This document shows, one piece after another, positions 62,007-64,000 of a stretch of 64,000 nucleotides of DNA. The notes below the pieces were generated by a model. The model was not told the DNA's origin, did no database searches, and worked only from the letters and a program-made list of their open reading frames with translations. Source of the stretch: DATDAH01 sp963725155 (GTDB lineage Bacteria > Actinomycetota > Acidimicrobiia > Acidimicrobiales > DATDAH01); the NCBI GenBank assembly GCA_963725155.1, contig CAVRXU010000003.1, forward strand, positions 1-64,000, given 5' to 3'. The stretch's first letter is position 1; each line of letters starts with the position of its first letter. Made by a program: the position numbers and the translations under genes.

Positions 62007-62357
62007 TCAGGCACTGGTGGCATCGAGGTGCTGCAGGAGGTCGTGGGCGGCCAGCTCGACGTCCTTGTGCCGCCACTCCGAGGCCCGGTAGACGCAGGCG
62101 ATCAGGCCGGTGCGGTGGACCCGGCGGAGGTCGCCGTAGACGAAGGCGTAGCGCGCTTTGGTCTCGTCGTTGGCCCCCTCGGTGAGGCCGAGGTGCCATT
62201 CGCCGTACTCCTCCCAGGAGTGGGTCTCCAGGAAGGCGTTCTCGTCGTCGGCCGTCGGCTGGACGTCCCCCCAGTCGCTGTCCAGCACGTACTGGTGGGC
62301 GTCGATCAGGGCTCGGGCCCGCGCCACGCCCTTCGCGTTCACGGCGTACGAAGCCAC
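62007..62357 (-). CDS. conserved hypothetical protein
   Basis: 116 residues. VNAKGVARARALIDAHQYVL, SDWGDVQPTADDENAFLETH, GEWHLGLTEGANDETKARYA and VYGDLRRVHRTGLIACVYRA: a compact conserved pattern often seen in actinobacteria without assigned function. No signal or membrane helix. ATG 62357. Confidence 0.7.
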   Translation of the reverse strand: MASYAVNAKGVARARALIDAHQYVLDSDWGDVQPTADDENAFLETHSWEEYGEWHLGLTEGANDETKARYAFVYGDLRRVHRTGLIACVYRASEWRHKDVELAAHDLLQHLDATSA

Positions 62358-62389
62358 CCCTCCGACCTGCCCGCCGGCGGAACCGATCA

Positions 62390-62414
62390 GAACCGTCCGC
62401 TAAGCGGACGGTTC
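62390..62414. terminator. hairpin overlapping the SPFH stop codon
   Basis: GAACCGTCCGC, loop TAA, GCGGACGGTTC: an 11-bp perfect stem that includes the stop codon of the reverse-strand SPFH gene (complement of 62400-62402). No T tract. Confidence 0.6.
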
Positions 62415-64000
62415 GGGCTCGGGTTCGGGGGTCGTTTCAGCGTCGACCGGCTCGCGCCGGCCGGGCTCGGACCCGTTGTCCCCGGGGTCGTTGCCGTTGT
62501 GGGTGTCGGCCAGGTTGCGCATGAGCATGGCGCCGAGGCCGCTGAGCACGCCGCCCTCCCCGCTGACCTGGATGTCGGGGACGATCTTGACGTGGCCCGA
62601 GCCCACTTCCCGGAGGGCCGCCACCATGGCGGTCTGCTGGGAACCGATGGCCTGCCGCTGGGCGTCGAAGCCCTTGGCCCGGGCCAGGCCGAGCGCCTCC
62701 TCGGCGCTGGCCGTGGCCTGGCCGATGGCCTGGGTCCGGGTGGCCTCGGCGTTGCCGGTGGTCGTGATGACCGCGGCCTCGCCTTCGGCCCGGGCGCTGG
62801 CGGCCTGCGCCTTCGCCTTCTCGATGTCGACCGAGACGTTGGCCTGGGCCAGCTGCCCCTGCATGTCGGCCACGCCCCGCTGCTGCTCGAGGCTGACCCG
62901 GGCCTCCTGGGCCTCGCTGCTGCTGGGCGAAGGTCGCCTTCTCCTGGGCGGCGATCTCCCGGGTGGTCAGCACCTCGACCAGGTCCGCCGGGAAGATGAC
63001 GTCCTGGATGTAGACGCCCCGGGTCTCGACCTCGTAGCGGGACAGGTACGACTGGATGTACGACTCGGCCGCGTGCTGGACCTCGTCGCGCTTCTCGATG
63101 AACTCCGTCGCGCCGAGGGTCTGCAGCTTGTTGCGGAAGTAGTTGCCCACCGCGGACTGCAGCACCTCGTTGACCAGGTTCTTCATCGTCCCGACCATGG
63201 AGATGACCTTCGGCGCCCGGGTGTCGGGCACGTGGATCTGGACCTGGAGGTCGATGCTGAACGTGAAGGCCTCACGGCTCTTGGCGTCGATCGGGGCCAG
63301 GCGCTCGTCCAGGCTGTGGGCGTCGCTGGTGGCGTGCGACCAGTTCAGGGTCAGGATCGACGTGGGCACGATCTCGGCCTCGTAGATCCGGGGGTTCAGC
63401 GTGTACTTGCCCGTCCGCAGGGGCTCGGACCAGATGCCCTGGTGGCCGGGCTTCACGATCGAGCCGAACTTGAACTCGTCGCCGGAGGTGTCCTCGGTGG
63501 GCAGGCCCACGTAGGACTTGATGACCGCGACCTCGCCCTGGCGGACCACCAGCATCTCCCGCAGCTCGACCTTCACCAGGAAGGGGTTGAGCAGGTAGGA
63601 GCCGTAGAGCAGGGGGTCGTGCTGGAGGCCGATGCAGCCCCCGTTGGCCAGGAACGCCTGGTAGTCCTGGTAGTTGTCGTGCAGGTGGTTCTTGGAGCGC
63701 AGGACCGCCTGGATGATCTGGGTGGGCGAGCCGCCCTCCTCGTCGGCCTCCATGGCGGTGACGTCGCTGAACCCGCCGATGCGGCTGGCGATGTCGCCCG
63801 ACGCCGGCCCCTCCAGCGTGGTCACCACGCCGACGATGTCGGTCTCGCCCTGCGGGGTGATGTGGGTGACGTTGAGGGCGGTCTCCTCGACCTGGCCGGC
63901 CGCGGTCCGGGTCGCCTCCGAGATCATCTTGCCGAAGATGCGCTCGCGGGTGATCACCACGAAGCCGACCGGGTGGATCGGCGCGGTGGTGCCCGGGGGC
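62400..64000 (-). CDS. SPFH/band-7 domain protein, 5'-truncated and with one frameshift
   Basis: It runs off the right edge; the first visible residues (PGTTAPIHPVGFVVITRERI then FGKMISE) lie before the SPFH core. The core follows: VVRQGEVAVIKSYVGLPTED, IPFS-type SIDLQVQIHVPDTRAPKVIS and SAVGNYFRNKLQTLGATEFI then EKRDEVQ. A break at about 62918 shifts to SEAQEARVSLEQQRGVADMQ, which restores the C-terminal coiled coil (IEKAKAQAASARAEGEAAVI). This is the flotillin/YuiF-like membrane-scaffold organisation. The gene was probably intact; one base is missing or extra in the QQQ/SEAQ repeat. Confidence 0.72.

Overview
The window is high-GC DNA from an actinomycetote. Support for this comes from the many GTG starts and 4-nt GTGA/ATGA stop-start overlaps, a DNA topoisomerase I with a long Lys/Ala tail in a topA-tmk-holB order, an F420-type LLM oxidoreductase, glnE, several ECF sigma factors and a Tad pilus operon. 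An acidimicrobiial relative is my best guess, but the sequence alone does not settle it. The window also carries a selenocysteine tRNA. There is no rRNA and no CRISPR array.

Layout. 1-3.7 kb: carbohydrate use (partial GH78 rhamnosidase, type I binding lipoprotein, GH1 glucosidase, LacI-type operator). 3.7-9.2 kb: a catabolic cluster (two SDRs, aldehyde dehydrogenase, duplicated CMD-fold protein, hydroxyacid dehydrogenase, TetR). 9.3-16.9 kb: a probable integrated island bounded by tRNA-Thr and a 41-bp copy of its 5' half. It holds a broken integrase, an ECF41 remnant, a SigK/RskA-like pair with a fasciclin protein, a TetR regulator, a MacB/FtsX-type ABC exporter and a broken lipoprotein. 16.9-24 kb: MOSC protein, VapBC-like pair, Dabb protein, Ugp/Mal-type ABC importer, LLM oxidoreductase. 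24-33.4 kb: MFS exporter, holB, tmk, topA, SDR, acyl-CoA dehydrogenase, small membrane protein, RsbW/STAS pair. 33.4-40.8 kb: MrfA/Hrq1-like helicase, Tad pilus operon, HAD phosphatase. 40.9-45.2 kb: tRNA-Sec, a decayed stretch, an aminotransferase pseudogene with two partners, a sigma-70 factor. 45.4-52 kb: ABM and flavin-reductase proteins, two ferritin-like proteins, EEP lipoprotein, nadE. 52-64 kb: a DUF559 nuclease gene between two palindromic repeats, glnE, DUF3105 lipoprotein, EAL fragment, lipoprotein, Ada/AlkA repair protein, SnoaL-like protein, S4 protein, AlkZ-like protein, ECF sigma factor, SPFH protein.

The most unusual signal is a family of exactly 48-bp palindromes with TTCTGG...CCAGAA ends (36980, 37921, 51907, 52955). 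Stem sequences differ but stay self-complementary. Two copies bracket the DUF559 endonuclease gene, one lies in frame inside a tadC-like gene, one lies in the tadA-tadB gap, and one appears to supply the ribosome binding site and start codon of glnE. A second, ~54-bp palindrome family sits between convergent genes (24064, 58977).

Several otherwise sound genes carry single-base indels (SDR, aldehyde dehydrogenase, both importer permeases, SPFH, and many in the aminotransferase). In the complete, singly shifted genes the restored length fits the family, so sequencing or assembly error is as likely as gene decay there. The integrase/ECF41 region and the EAL fragment have lost whole domains and look like genuine decay.
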